From Chelonoidis abingdonii (Eukaryota; Chordata; Testudines; Testudinidae), in assembly GCF_003597395.2 (NCBI RefSeq), contig NC_133770.1, positions 11,531,046-11,595,045 on the forward strand: a stretch of 64,000 nucleotides of DNA. The letters are read 5' to 3'. The notes below the pieces were generated by a model. It was not told the DNA's origin. It searched no databases and was given only the letters and a program-made list of their open reading frames with translations. The translations under genes were made by a program, and so were the position numbers. Shown piece by piece: positions 20,862-33,935 of the stretch; within the stretch, counting starts at the first letter, position 1; every line of letters starts with the position of its first letter.

Positions 20862-22720
20862 CCTGTAGTTCTCAACTGGGGCTGGGGACAGCCTCCTTGG
20901 GGGATGCAAGGAGGTTTCAGGGGCCCCACCAAAATAAATCAAAGAGCATCCAAAAATAAAAGCTGCTACCCCGTGTACTACTTCGACACATGTTTTTTTT
21001 AATTTTTAACCAGAAAGCATGTTAATTTTCCTGCATGATATGCTGAAACCTATTGGCTTCAGTTTGTCTAAAACATGCACAGAAACTAACAGTCATATTC
21101 TCAGGTTACACAGCATGTTCTCCGTTGACATCTGTTGTAAAGGAGCTATTTCAGCAGGAGCACAAGAAGTTACACAGCACGGGGAAAATCATTGTAAACA
21201 CAACCAATAAATACCAGATATGGATAAATTCTTAATTCAGCCATCAGCTTCAAAACACCAAAACCCGTAGAGCGATGATATCGAACTTCCTTCAACAAGT
21301 TCAACCACCGTAAGGATTGAAGAACAACGAGGAGGTGGCATGAGTGAGAAACATAAAGCTGTTATTAACCTTGCAAAATTTAGAAAATACAAAGACAGCT
21401 ATTTGAATTTCAGTTTTATTTGTTCTGGAAGTGGAGATATTCCTCAACCACAGTGTGTAATTTGTTTCCATGTACTGTCCAATGAATGTTTGAAACCCTT
21501 AATTACAAAACATGAAATTTATAAAGACAATCAACATTCATTTTCTGAGCGAAAGACCAAGGAATTGCTTGGTGCTAAAGTAATAAAGAAATCCACAATT
21601 ACTGGGATAAAAAGCATGTAAGGTCATTCTATGTAGTGGTACAGAAAACTGCTAAAGCAAAAAAAAAAATAGCATAAAATTGCTGAGACTTTGATAATGC
21701 TGTGTGCTACTAAAATCACAAAGGAAGTGTTTGGAGAAGGCCAAGTTACTGGAAAAATACTGATGTCAAATCATGCTGTCAAATGAGGGGAGAGGGTTAG
21801 TTCAGTGATTTGCCCATTGGCCTGCTAAACCCCAGGCTGCGAGTTTAATCTTTGAGGGGGCCATTTAGGCAAGTGGGGTAAAAAATCTGTTAGCAGATTT
21901 GTCCTGTTTTGAGCAGCAGGTTGGCCTAAATGACCTCCTGAGGTCCCTTCTCACCCTGATAGCCTACAAGGGATCATGTCTATGTCAGAAGACATAGTTC
22001 AGCTGCATGACAATGACTTTGCTATACAACTAAATGAATCCAGACATTTCAAAAATGTCCCATTTACTTGCCTAACTTCAGTATGTGTGGAATAAGGAAA
22101 TAAAGGAAGATGCTCTCATTTTGCAAAGAGTCCCAGATGACAACAAAGGCAGATAACATTTTCAGACTTCAATGATTTTATGATTTCAGCAGAAATCAGC
22201 TGGACTAATTACATGTGGGGGTCTGCCCTGATGGAGCCATAGCAATGACGGGAAAGCATTCTGGTGTTGTGCAAAACATAAAAGCCATTACACCTCGCCC
22301 TATTTGGACACACTGCTTTTTACACCAAGAGGCACTTGCTGTGAAAGATATTGAACCAGGTCTTCACAGTGTTCTGAACACAGCAGTAACACTCATTCAT
22401 TTTATTAAATCCAGAGCAACAAACTCAAGATGTTTTGCTGCACTTTGTGAAGAAGTGGGTGCAGAGCACAATTCCTCGCTCATGCATGCAGAGGTGAGAT
22501 GGCTATCTCGAGACAGAATGCGTATCTGTGTATTTAATCTCAAGGAAGAGATATGCACTTTCTTAGCTGATAAGAAACCTGAACTTGCCGAAGTGCTGAA
22601 AAATGATGTGTGGCTGGCAAAACTAGGTACTGCACAGACATATTTTAATCTACTGGATAAGCAAAAAAACAGTTGTTGTGGCACAGGTGGGCCGTGGAGT
22701 TTTTATAGCTTTTTATAGCT
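20862..22720 (+). pseudogene. ZBED5-like hAT transposase pseudogene
   Basis: The left edge CCTGTAGTTCTCAACTGGGG resembles a Charlie-type hAT terminus. At 21340-21621 a frame shows KYKDSYLNFSFICSGSG and CVICFHVLSNECLKP, a BED-type zinc-finger region of ZBED5/FAM200-like proteins. The transposase part follows at 22215-22684 with GVCPDGAIAMTGKHSGVV (holding a likely catalytic Asp), THCFLHQEALAVK, VLNTAV and EVRWLSRDR. Stops, frame shifts and a SINE insertion (21786-21962) break it, and sequence after NLLDKQKNSC jumps to a 3' terminal block (GGGCCGTGGAGTTTTTATAG), so the C-terminal dimerisation part is deleted. Not a domesticated functional ZBED gene in this state. Confidence 0.7.
21786..21962 (+). 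repeat. tRNA-derived SINE inserted in the hAT pseudogene
   Basis: Head GGGTTAGTTCAGTGATTTG (A-box region), B-box-like GCGAGTTTAATC, the body GGGGCCATTTAGGCAAGTGG, and the tail GACCTCCTGAGGTCCCTTCT shared with CR1. No clear target duplication was found. It is younger than the hAT copy that it interrupts. Confidence 0.75.
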
Positions 22721-25700
22721 TTCCTATATAAATTATATAGGAAATCTAAGCCAGAGGCTCTTAAGTAAGCAATCTACACCATAAGCAATATGTTGGGGCA
22801 ATACTCACTGGTATTTCCAGCACTCAGAGATGTACTGGGCAGCAAGGACAACACAGCCAGAGTTGGGGAGGAGACAGTTTTGTTCTATTCTCCAAACCAG
22901 ATGAGCCTAGACAACCATTTTCATGGAGCTATTATCAGCATTACCACTGGCACTTAATATGAACACTACAACTGAATGATATTCAAGAGCGGATAACGTT
23001 CTATAAAAATGCATTTGTTCTGATATATGTTCTATAAGGGAAATAGAATGTTTTACAGCGGATAACAATTCTATGAGAAACAAACCTAGCTAGTTGAATT
23101 TCTACAGTTAGAAATGTGTGTGGGTTTTAAAAATAAATTTCTTTGCTAGCATTAGTTTAATATTGGCAACGCCATCCAACTGGGTCTAGATCAACTGTCT
23201 GAACAGGTACGAAAGAAAGCAATGTTTAGACTATCACTGTGCATACTTTTTCAGTGGGATTTTGCAGCCTGGACATACGACATCTCTATAGGAAACCTGA
23301 GAAAATTCAACAGCAGAATATAATGTGGGTGAGATACTTCGTATAAATCAAACACATTTCATCTGTATGGTTTGTTTCAGTGAATTCACAGGATGCCCAT
23401 AATTTTACTTATGGATGATCATTAACAAAGACACCGGTGAGAATTCCTACTGTGAACTATCTGGGCTCAGCTTTGCCTTTAAGGCATAGATCAGTGTTAG
23501 ACTAGAGCAGAGCTGTAGAATTTCTCCCAGAGTGTATCTGTTGCTGCTTCCCTCTGAACAGCTGTTCTGCCTCTTAAGCCAATGCTCATTGTAGTTCAAA
23601 GACTTCAGTTCTCTGCTATTTGGCTCCATCATTCATACTATGGGAGGTACTCTTGGCTGAATATAAACCCACAGAGGAAGTGGCGGCAGAAATGTCCGAA
23701 GCAGTCAGCGATTCAAGCTAGACACAGCATAGGTGGTCAGTTGGCCATCAACTCTGATTTATGAAAATGCAGTTTTCTTCTCAGCAGGAAAAAAAATCTC
23801 TTCAGGATTGTGCATGTTCCTCACTGTTGAGGAGAAAGTGAAAGAGGCCCACATATAGACTTGCAATGTTTTGAGCCAACTTGTAGCATCTGGTAAGGAA
23901 GCATGGTGAAAGTTCAACTTTTACAATTTTAAAATATTGTGCACAAAATTTTTAAATTTTGGTTGCAGAATTCCCCCAGCAGAAGATGTTCCTAGAAGAC
24001 TCTCCAGTGTTGGGGTGTGTTTATACAAGTTGTGTGTTTATTATGCCAAAACTTTTAATATTCTCCGGTTAAAACCTGCTTCATGGCTCTTGAAGTGTAA
24101 CATAGCAAAACCAGGTTTTTTATTTAATGGATTTGTGCCTGCTGTCATCATTTCAGATAACGAGTCCTACTTGTGTCAGCCCACCACAAAGTAGTCTACA
24201 TGCCTACAATGAGACTTACTACTTGAAAGTCCAGTACACCTTCCTGTTTTTGTAACTATTTATCTTCACTAAACAGGCACAGATGTAAAACTCACACAGT
24301 AATTCTATTCTGCACAGTCTTATGATGCATCCAAAGATTGGCATGAAAACTATCCAGTATTTACTGACCAAAGGTAGATCACCCTTTATTCACAGAATGA
24401 CCGTTAAGTGTTTGTCCCAAAACTCTCCTGGACAAATGAATACCATCATGTTTAATATTGCTGAAGGAAATCTCTGTGTGAAGTTATACTTTCATAGACA
24501 TTGGTGCCTTCAAATAATTGGGGAGTGTCTGGACTCTAAATATTTTGCTAATATTCAAATTGCTTTAGCTAGTTTGATATCGCAGCTTTAGCATGTTTAT
24601 CAGTTTTAAGATTACCAAAACAAAAGGACCACTGTCCAGGGTGAAGGTAATGGGTTTTTTTTTCTGAATTGTCTTTTAACAAAGGGACATTTTTAAATGT
24701 AGAATGGTAAGTCTTGGATGTTTTGTAACTGACAAGCTATTCCCAGACATTTCTACCCATCATAGCCTAAAGTTACTGATGGATTTTTCTGAGGGTACAG
24801 AGAAAATAAGAGAAGAACAGCTTCAGCTCAAAATCAGAACTTATTTTTGGTGCTTATGTCTGTTTTGAATTTACCAGCTTAGAGCATTCAGTTGTGTTTT
24901 TAATTTACTTTGTGTATTTAGGATTGGTGTTAATTGGTCGTTACATCACTGGACAGCACCATCCAAGCAGAAAAGGAAAACTAAGTGAGCATGTCACATC
25001 TGACATGCTGCACACTCATCCTCACCCCATGACTGCTACACCTTGGCACACTTGTACTTCTTGGGACACTTTGCACAAGTCAATCATTTATGTCCCCTAA
25101 TAATCAGAGCATGCACATTTTGTAAGCTCGTATATGGAAACCTTTCTCCGCAGCCATCATCACAGTAGGATGCTGGAGTGATCTGTTGAGTTCTTGGTTG
25201 AGGAGTTAAGGATGAGGCCTTATTTTTTCTAAGAATATCATTGGAATTCTCAGCCAGTATAGCTTGGGGGAAAACCATCTTAATGCCTGGGATATTGTTC
25301 TGTACAATACAGGCTCGTACAGTAATGAGAGCTCACAACATTACATTGTGCACTTGATCTAAGATTCTCTCCCTGCATATTGTACAGGTTCACAGTCCGT
25401 GAATCCTTATCAGACCCTTTTTTCTCTGTTAAGCTCACTAGATTTAGGCATGATACCTGCGGGCTGCTAAGGGGCAAACATAAGTAAAGTGTTTGGAGAG
25501 GAAAAAAATCCTCATACAAATCAAGAAAAGAAATACAAATCAGGAGATTGTAGGCCAGGGATTGAGCACTCTTTTCAGCTTTAAGTTCATTATCTTTCCA
25601 TTTAAATCCTTGCATGTTTTACAAATAAATGCACCAAAATGCTTTCTAAGGCTAACCTTCCCCTCATTCTCTGGTGGCACACATCACAGCAGGGTATAAA

Positions 25701-25910
25701 GAAGCTGGCTGATTTTTTATGAGAATGTCACAGGGTCGGGAGGGAAGCCACATCTCCTACATTTGAAAAATGGTTTCTCTGGCTCTCAAGAATGAGCTAT
25801 GTATTTGTTTCCTCCTTGATCCCAGAATTCCCTTACTGCAGATGAGAAGGAGAGTGCACAGTAAGCAGTACTACTGGAAGGAAAAGAAACACCCAGTCTC
25901 TCGTCAGGAC
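22721..25910. other. Mostly unassigned sequence
   Basis: 23937-23990 contains GCAGAATTCCCCCAGCAGAAG, which resembles the terminal block of the hAT element at 37784 and may be a truncated end of the same family. The rest shows short chance ORFs (at most 111 codons) and no recognisable domain. Confidence 0.4.
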
Positions 25911-25915
25911 CTATG

Positions 25916-26859
25916 TGTCATAAACAGATAGCTAAGGGTTAATGTTTCTTTTACCTGTAAAGGGTTAACAAAGGGAACCAAACACCTGACCAGAGGACCA
26001 GTCAGGAAACCGGATTTTTCAAAAACTCAGGGAGGGAATTTTTGGGTGTGTTTTTCCTTTGCCCCTTTGCTGTGTCTTTTGTCTGGCTCTCAGCTATGAG
26101 AGGGATCTTTTCTATCTTCTAATCTTCAGTTTCAAAGTTGTAAGTACAAAGGTAGAAAAACAATAGGCTGTTATTGGGGGTTTTTTTGTATTTACATGTG
26201 TGTAGTTGCTGGAATGTTTAAATTGTATCTCTTTTTGAATAAGGCTGTTTATTCATTTTTCTTTTAAGCAATTGAACCTGTATTATTGTCAACCTTGATA
26301 CAGAGAATATTTTTATGTCTTTTTTCTTTCTTTTTTATATATTTTTTTCTTTTTAAGACTTGTTTGAGTTTTTTTTCTCTCTGGGTAGGCTAAGGAACGA
26401 AGGGGAGGGAAATTCTCTTTGTGTTAGATCTACGGAGGGTGAATCTCTGCAGCACCAGGGAATTGGTGGGAGGGAGAAAACAAGGGGGAAGAGAAATAGA
26501 ATCTTTTCTGTTTCCTTGTATTTGGTTGTCTCTTTGTGGAATAGAGGAGACATGCTTCTTGGTATTGTGATGTAAAGAGGTTGCATCAGTATCTCTCAGT
26601 TTAGCCCAGAGAGGAAATTCTGGGTGGGAGAGAGAGGGGGAAGGGCATTGGGTTATTTCCCTTTGTTGTAGACTCAGGGCATCTGAGTCTTAGGGGTTCC
26701 CCAGGGAAGGTTTTGGGGAGACCAGAGTGAGACAGGCACTGTAAATCCTGTCTGGTGGCAGCGATATCAGATCTAAGCTGGTAATTAAGCTTAGAGGATT
26801 CATGCAGGCACCCACATTTTGGACTCTAAGGTTCAGAATTGGGAATTATGCTTATGATA
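25916..26859 (+). mobile_element. Solo LTR of the TGTCAT family, 5-bp duplication CTATG
   Basis: Starts TGTCATAAACAGATAGC and ends TTATGATA (mutated ATGACA). CTATG at 25911-25915 is repeated at 26860-26864. It contains ACCTGTAAAGGGTTAACAAA, a CCAAT box in GAGGACCAGTCAGG (mutated to CCAGT here), and GGTGGCAGCGATATCAGATC near the 3' end. The 944-bp length lies within the range of its relatives. Confidence 0.85.
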
Positions 26860-26956
26860 CTATGTTAATAATCATCAAGGTGAGATAAGGGAGAAGTATT
26901 CATGCCTGAAGGCCTGTTTCCATCTTCTCCTTGAGGCAGGGAATGCTTTGGGGTGG

Positions 26957-27362
26957 CTCTGGGTATGACTATACAACAAAATTTAGTCTACCTAAGTTAC
27001 TTCGACATACAGCCACTGCAGTAATTAAATCACTTTTGCACGTCCACACTATACTCCTTGTGTCCATGATGTGTGTCCTCACGAGGAGAACTTGCACCAA
27101 TTTAACTGTCAGAATGGGGCATTGTGGGACTACTTCTGAAAGCCAGCAACAGTTGCTGTAAGCAACACAGGATCTATACTGATTCTGCATGGACCTAACT
27201 ATGTCAACCTAAGCGCTACACCTCGCATGGAGGTGGAGTTATTAAGTTGGCATAGCGGGTGAGTTACATCAGCAGGAGCAACATTTCAGTGTAGATGCTT
27301 ACAGAGGTAAGGTGGTGTAAGCTGCCTCGCGTCAACCTATCTCTGCTGTGTAGACCAGGCCT
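26957..27362. mobile_element. Harbinger-derived miniature element
   Basis: Begins GGTATGACTATACAACA and ends GCTGTGTAGACCAGGCC, a degraded version of the Harbinger termini at 41810 and 45978. An internal GGGGCATTGTGGGACTACTT and CCTAACTATGTCAACCTAAG match the right-end region of that element (45735-45960). No transposase sequence is present. Confidence 0.6.
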
Positions 27363-30036
27363 CTGTTACCGCTCCAGACATTCCTGCCATGTCAAGCTAT
27401 CTAGGGATATAAATGTGCTGAAATGTGCAGGGAATTAGGCTTCTGTAAATCAGAGACAGAGTTGCAACTGGTCCATGCATCCACCATAGAAGTGCCTTGT
27501 CCTCCTTCACCAGAAGGATAGTTGCTGTGGAAGAGAGCAGTGAGAGGAGAACACATCCAGAGAGGTTCTGAAGGCCTCCGCTTGGGCTGGTCAAAGTTTT
27601 CAGATAAAAACAAATTCCCTTTTTACCTCAAAATCAAAAAGGTAGCTTACATTAGGTACTGGTCAGCACTGATTCACATAGCCACACAAAGGCTGCCTTA
27701 AACGCTGAAAAAACCTGACCTTCTGCCACTCACTTCTCTATAAGGATGCTGGGCCTTTTCCCTCCTCCTGAAAATCCCTGAGGGGAAAAAAGAGTTTTGG
27801 TTTCCCTTTCACCAACCTTGGTGCACACCACATACTGAATGGCACTGACTCAGTCAACCACACAAAGGCTCCCCCTTTCATTAAGGAGGTACCACATGCA
27901 CTGGAGGCCAGAAGATACGTCAAAAATGAAAGGATGGTGCCTCTACTGCTCATTACAGTCTGTGCTGCTTATTTTGTTCATGTATTAAGCTGCAGTGGCT
28001 GCAGCCTCTTGAGTGACTAAGAGGGAACAGAACACAGCTGTTACATGCTGGGGATATGTGGACATTGACAAGCTTGGCTGTGAAATTTTAGGTTCCTCCA
28101 TCTCTTTAGTTGTGAGCAAAGGGAGGAAAGATGGAAAAGATCACCTGTCAGGTGAAAACGTGGAGTGAGACACTTTGTCTTAGTACCATTGGTTCTCCCT
28201 ACAGACAGGGTGTCAAACGTCAGTCCTGGTCTTTGATTCACATTACATGCACACACGTACCGTTATAATATCAGCGTGCACACACATTATGATGATTGGC
28301 ATTCTATAAATACATTACATAGCTTGAGAGGTAGCATGACAACATATAGACAAGGTAGATATATAAATAATGATGATAGAAAAGGAGAATTTAACTTGCA
28401 GTTGTATCTGTTCTCATTTTCCCTTGTTTTTTTTTTCAAATGTGGAAGCAAGAAACCTCCGATGGATGGATTTCTGACAATGGCACACTTTGGCTGCAGC
28501 AAGAGAGGTATTTGGGGTATTTGTTTAAAATGTTTAAACTGAGTTAGAGTTCTGATACAGGAGAGGAAATGTAGGATCATATCCACAGATTGGTTGTAAA
28601 TATCTTCATATACAGACCACAACATCCTATCTTACATAATTTACTATTATGCCTAAGCCTCTAAATCTGCCACTGTAATACTCCAAGGATGCATGGGGTT
28701 GATTCTTCTACTCCAATACAAAGCCCCAGTAGATGCAATGTACAGGGTCACTCACCTCCCCCTTGCCCCGGGCCAGGAGTGGGAGGAGCGGGATGGAGGA
28801 GAGCTGGGGGTTGGTGGGGCTGGGCGGTGCCATGCCCCCCCCCCAAATGTTCCACCATGCCCCCCCAATGGGCGCACACCCCACAGTTTGGAGTCCTCTG
28901 TGCTAAAGGTCTCAAAGCAGTAGAGGAGTACCCCTGGGGCACAGGTCTGCAGTAGGAATGATTCTGAATCACACTATTCTAGAGGCATTGCACTTCAGAA
29001 GGCACAGTGACTCTCAGGAGCCTCGTGATCCAGTGTAGTACTGTTGGGAGAAGCCGCATATGCTCTCCACTGAGCAGTGGACTCCAGGGAGAGCAGGCTT
29101 GTGAGGAGGACACAAGAGAACTCCTTTCACACGTGCATACAACCATCCACCCATCTCTTCTGGAATACAGTCAACCTTTCATAGGCTGACTACTAAGTAT
29201 TCACAGTCACGAAAATATATGAATATTATTACAGCCTGTCACACCCTTCCTGAGAGCTAAGAGCAGCAGATAGTTCAGGTGACTAGAATGACTTGGTTTG
29301 GGGATAAAGACTTTTGCTTAGACTAAAGTGTGTTAAATGTGTTTAATATTTTAGCACAGCTAAGCAATCATCACTCTGGACATGTTTATGTCTCATGTAT
29401 GAAGTAACTTCCATTGTTTTCACAGACTTGACCATCTGAAAGATCCAGATCATCTTGAAATATGCATCTCAGCAAACTGCCCTTTTTTCCTTCCCAAAGC
29501 TGATTGAAAGTGTATTGCAGGAGTTAAGACAGGAAAACACCTAGATTTGCATGTGTCACTTTTGCTTTTGTTTTGAAAGAAAGAAGAGTTACTATAACTG
29601 GAATCTGCTAAAAAACACAACCCAACTAAACATATCAAAATGTCTCGGTTGAAATTAAATAGATTTAAAGTTGTGGGATTATATAAGCATAAGACTGATC
29701 AGTATTTAGAAGGAATAATTATGTATTAGATATCGAAGTAAGGAGGGCTTTAATGCAAGACTTGTAGGCTGAGGCCTGCTAGATTTTAGTTAAGCTATTT
29801 TAGGCCTTGGAGATAAATAAGTGACCGAAGAATAAGCTGATGCCCTAAGATTATGGGAAGAGAGGTGCCAAGGGGTAATATTGCAAAAAAAAAATATTGC
29901 TAGAAGATTAATTTTTAAATAATAAAAATGCTGTAGAGGCACATCTGTCTCTAACATGTGTCTTAACCACAGGATACAGGTTTTGCATCAATGCTAATAA
30001 GAATAAAGGGAACCTACACAACCTATAGGAATTGGA
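27363..30036. other. No recognisable feature
   Basis: Only a GC-rich block (28740-28900, ending in runs of C) and AT-rich sequence from 29640. ORFs are short and show no domains. Confidence 0.4.
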
Positions 30037-30630
30037 GTCACAGACTCATAGACTCATAGACTTTAAGGTCAGAAGGGACCAATATGATCATCTAGTCTGA
30101 CCTCCTGCACAAAGCAGGCCATAGAACCCTACCCATCCCCTTCTATAAAAACTCCTAACCTATGTCTGAGTTGTTGAAGTCTTCAAATTGTGGTTTGAAG
30201 ACCTCAAGCTGCTGAGAATCCACCAGCAAGTGACCCATGCCCCACGCTGCAGAGGAAGGCGAAAAACCTCCATGGCCTCTGCCAATCTGCCCTGGAGGAA
30301 AATTCCTTCCCGACCCCAAATATGGCGATCAGCTAAACCCTGAGCATGTGGGCAAGACTCACCAGCCAGCACTCAGGAAAGAATTCTCTGCAGTAACTCA
30401 GATCCCATCCCATCTAACATCCCATCACAGACCACTGGGCATACTTACCTGCTGATAATCAAAGATCAATTGTCAAAATTAAGCTATCCCATCATACCAT
30501 CCCTTCCATAAACTTATCAAGCTTAGTCTTAAAGCTAGATATGTCTTTTGCCCTCACTACTCCCCTTGGAAGGCTGTTCCAGAACTTCACTCCTCTAATG
30601 GTTAGAAACCTTCATCCCTTAGGTTTCTAC
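30037..30630 (-). repeat. CR1 LINE 3' end with tandem tail
   Basis: The plus strand begins with ACTCATAGACTCATAGAC, the tandem tail of CR1 in antisense, then AGAAGGGACCAATATGATC and TCTAGTCTGACCTCCTGC. The match continues through CTTATCAAGCTTAGTCTTAAAGC to about 30630. About 590 bases, 5'-truncated, non-coding in its present state. Confidence 0.85.
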
Positions 30631-31161
30631 TGGACACCAGACCAATAAGGAAAAAGAGGGTTGACTCTTTCATATGCATGCACAGAATGTAGGTATAGGC
30701 AGAATCACATTATAAAAAGGGATTCCCAGAACAAGAAAATTGAGCTTCCTGTGGGAAAACTCCAGCAGGAACCATCCCTCTACTGATGATCAAGCCATGA
30801 GAGAACCATCAGACTAACACTATCCAGGAGGATGTGAGTATGTCTGTAGCTATAACTGGTGCACTGCAATACCTAGAAGTTGTTTATTCTGTGACGTACA
30901 TAATTTGTTGCTAACTTGAAAAAAAGAGAGTGAACCTTGTTCTTCAGATTGTATGTGTCACCTGCCTGTGGTTTCATGTGTCCCTATGAACTCTAGATCT
31001 AAAACAGGCAGTGCTAACTCTGTTGAACTCAAGACCTAAGCCACCAGAGCCGAACCCTCGCTGGTATAATATAATATCACTAAAATTAACTTTAAATAAA
31101 AATAGACGCTACAAGGGTAATCTCAATGAGTCACAGCTAAGAATGCCAGATTCAGGACAAA
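30631..31161. other. No recognisable feature
   Basis: AT-rich, no repeat identified. Confidence 0.4.
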
Positions 31162-32279
31162 CTGTTGAAAAATAGAGTGGACTCACCTTTTTCTGGTGGT
31201 TCTTCTGTCATTATATTATACCAAACCAGTAACAAAAGGAAACATCTGTATCACCACGGTGGTTAACAAGAAGTCAGAATGCAGACTCCTTAGGCATTCC
31301 AGCCCTATTTCACCACCCAGACACTGGACTTGATGAGAAATGGTTAGTGTCAGTGAAAACTGATTTAGTCAAATATAGGGTCCTTCCAATCTCAAGAGAT
31401 CAGCCACTTAGCCAGGTCAAAATATAACTCCGATCTTACCCAATAATCACACTGTTGCCAATCCTTTAGTAACTAAAATCTAAACCTTTATTAATAAAAG
31501 AAATGAAGAAGAGAGTTTAAAATGCTTAATAGATCATATATCTACAATCATTGCAAAGTCCTTATATCAGGTTTGTAGCAGTGATGTTATAGACTGCTGG
31601 CTTGTAAAGTCTCTCTGGTAACTTCCAAAAGGTTGGAAGGTCCTCAGTCCATAGTTCAATATGGTCCTTATAGTTGTAAATACACAGTCCAGAAAATCAG
31701 GGCAGGAAAGAGGCAAAACTGAGACATTCCAAGGGTCTTTTATACCCTTTGCTGTGTGCCTGGGCTGGAAATTTTCTGTTTCAAACAAAGCTCACTGCCC
31801 AGTTTGTGGAAAGTTACTGGCACAAGGTGGAGTCCAGGGTCACAGGAGTATATCACGTGTCCTTACTTGGCTTGATGACTCACAGGGGGTAGCCATTGGC
31901 CCCTGGGAGGCTGAGGCCTTCCCAGGAAGTGCCATCTGGGCAGACTGAGTTTCTTCTCTGGTCCATTGTTAGAGTGAAGTGTCCTTAATGGGCCATCAAA
32001 CTTGAATAGTCCATTCACAATGTACTGGCTAAACAAGATAAAACCTATCTTGTGGGTGGTACCCCAGGAACAAACATTTGAGATACTGGTATATAGCCAA
32101 TATTCATAACTTCAGACACAGCGATGATACATGGATTTAAAGAGGATAATCTTATTGAGTCCATCAGAATTTTTCCATTGACACTTAGATGACATACTTT
32201 GCACAAGATTTTTTGCAATTGTCTAACAGTGGCAATATCAGTGATATACGGGGTCATATTTCAATCAGAAAGCATCACA
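31162..32279 (-). mobile_element. Probable LTR, minus strand, with TATA box and poly(A) signal
   Basis: On the minus strand TATAAAA (31744-31738) is followed about 250 bases later by AATAAA (31492-31487), the usual spacing for promoter and polyadenylation signal in an LTR. Block order resembles a turtle endogenous LTR. The ends given (TGTTGA on the left, GCATCACA on the right) are tentative, and no target duplication was found. Confidence 0.45.
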
Positions 32280-32535
32280 AGGGGCAAGGATAAGTGCTTT
32301 AATCTTGCTGTCATGTAGCCTTTTCTTGCATTTGTGTGGGACAGCAGCAGATGGGATCATACCAATTAATACCCTGAGCTCAAGGCTTTGCTGTACAAAC
32401 AAACCTTTCCTGTGGTTCCTAAAAGAAAGCAAACAATTCTCATCAGCCCTCAGATGGTGCATTGTGTTTCAAGTTAAAGAATCTCAAAACCTGAGTCAGA
32501 GTTCTGCTGAAGCCAGTGTTTTGTCTGCTTGCCAC

Positions 32536-33398
32536 TGTCATAAACAGATAGCTAAGGGTTAATGTTTCTTTCACCTGTAAAGGGTTAACAAAGGGAACCA
32601 AACACCTGACCAGAGGACCAATCAGGAAACCGGATTTTTCAAAGCTCAGGGGAGGGAATTTTTTTGGTTCTTTGTCTTTGTCTGGCTCTCAGCTATGAGA
32701 GGGGATCTTTTTCTATCTGTAAGCTTCTCATCTTCAGTTTCCCAGTTGTAAGTACAAAGGTAGCAAAACAATAGGCTTTTATATGTTTTGTTTTGTATTT
32801 ACATGTGTGTGTGCTGGAATGTTTAAATTGTATCTCTTTTTGAATAAGGCTGTTTATTCATATTTTTCTTTTAAGCAATTGACTCTGTATAATTGTCACC
32901 TTGATACAGAAGATATTTTTATGTCTTTTTCTTTCTTTTTTATATAAAGCTTTCTTTTTAAAACCTGTTTGAGGTTTTTCTCTGGTTAAGGCTAAGGAAC
33001 GAAGGGAGGGGGGAAATCTCTTTGTGTTAGCTTGACTAGGTTTGAATGCATAGCCTCAGGGGAAGAAGGAGGGGGGAAGGTAAATTGCCCTCTCTGTTTT
33101 GCATTCAAGGAGTTTAAGTACAGTATCGCCCAGGATAACCCAGGGAGGGGGAGCTGGGGATGAGATAAAGAGGAGACAAGGGGAGGAGGTTGTTTTCCCT
33201 TTGGTGTGAGACTCAGGGCCTCTGAGTCTTGGGGTCCCCCAGGGAAGGTTTTGGGGAGACCAGAGTGAGCCAAAACACTGGAATTTTTGGCTGGTGGCAG
33301 TGATATCAGATCCAAGCTGGTAATTAAGCATGGAGGCTTCATGCTGGCTTCTCATTTTATGAATGCTAAGGTTCAAATCTGAGTAGGAAGCTATGACA
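32536..33398 (+). mobile_element. Solo LTR of the TGTCAT family, 5-bp duplication GCCAC
   Basis: Starts TGTCATAAACAGATAGC and ends AGCTATGACA. GCCAC is present at 32531-32535 and 33399-33403. A CCAAT box lies in AGAGGACCAATCAGG. 863 bp, plus orientation, very similar to the copy at 25916. Confidence 0.88.
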
Positions 33399-33524
33399 GC
33401 CACCCAAACTGCAAATCAAGCCAGAATCACACAAAGCTTGACAACAAATCATGGGGTGACCCTGGCTTTGGGAAAGGAAAGAGAACTTTGTGTTTAACAC
33501 AGCTGAAATCTAATAATTGGAGAT

Positions 33525-33690
33525 ATATCTATGTCCTAGAACTGGAAGGGACCTTGAAAGGTCATCAAGCCCCCTGTCTTCACTAGCAGGATGAAGTACT
33601 GATTTTTTGCCCCAGATCCCTAAGTTGCCACTCAGGGATTGAACTCACAACCCTGAGCTTAGCACCAAGCTATCCTTTCCCCCAAGAGGT
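33525..33690 (-). repeat. tRNA-derived SINE, antisense
   Basis: The plus strand reads from the CR1-like tail (GAACTGGAAGGGACCTTG) to the antisense of the tRNA-like head (TTGAACTCACAACCCTGAG, then AAGCTATCC). It ends beside the MIR core at 33691. Confidence 0.75.
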
Positions 33691-33935
33691 CTGGCTTCTA
33701 TTCCTGGCTCTGTCACAGACTTTCTTAGGCAAGTTACAAGCTCTGAACCTCAGTTTCCCTACCTGTTACAGAGGGGTTATAATATGTAACCCAATATTAT
33801 ATTGCCTCTAAGGGGCATTGTGAGACTTAATCTTAGAATGGCTTAAATGGGATGCAAGTGCTACATATGTTCTTTGCACAGGGATAAGTATCCCTATAAT
33901 GTTTGTAAAGTGCTATAGAATCCTTGTAATGAAAG
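33691..33935 (+). repeat. MIR-type CORE-SINE, nearly full length
   Basis: Order of blocks: TTCTATTCCTGGCTCTGTCAC, AACCTCAGTTTCCCTACCTG, ATTGTGAGACTTAATC, then AATGTTTGTAAAGTGCTATAG. This is the standard MIR sequence from core to L2-like tail, with heavy divergence as expected for a copy predating the split of major amniote groups. Confidence 0.75.

Noticed and set aside
22215..22718. Longest ORF (167 codons) as a functional host ZBED gene
   Set aside because: Upstream frame shifts, an inserted SINE, and a deleted C-terminus show that it is a decayed transposase copy.
23050..23075. AGCGGATAACAATTCTATG resembles a lac operator half
   Set aside because: Chance match of about 13 bases in AT-rich eukaryotic DNA; no vector or bacterial sequence around it. 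A similar GCGGATAACGTT lies 65 bases upstream, suggesting a local decayed repeat.
28740..28900. GC-rich block as a CpG-island promoter
   Set aside because: Runs of C and GGGAG with few CpG, no transcription-start features and no adjacent gene.
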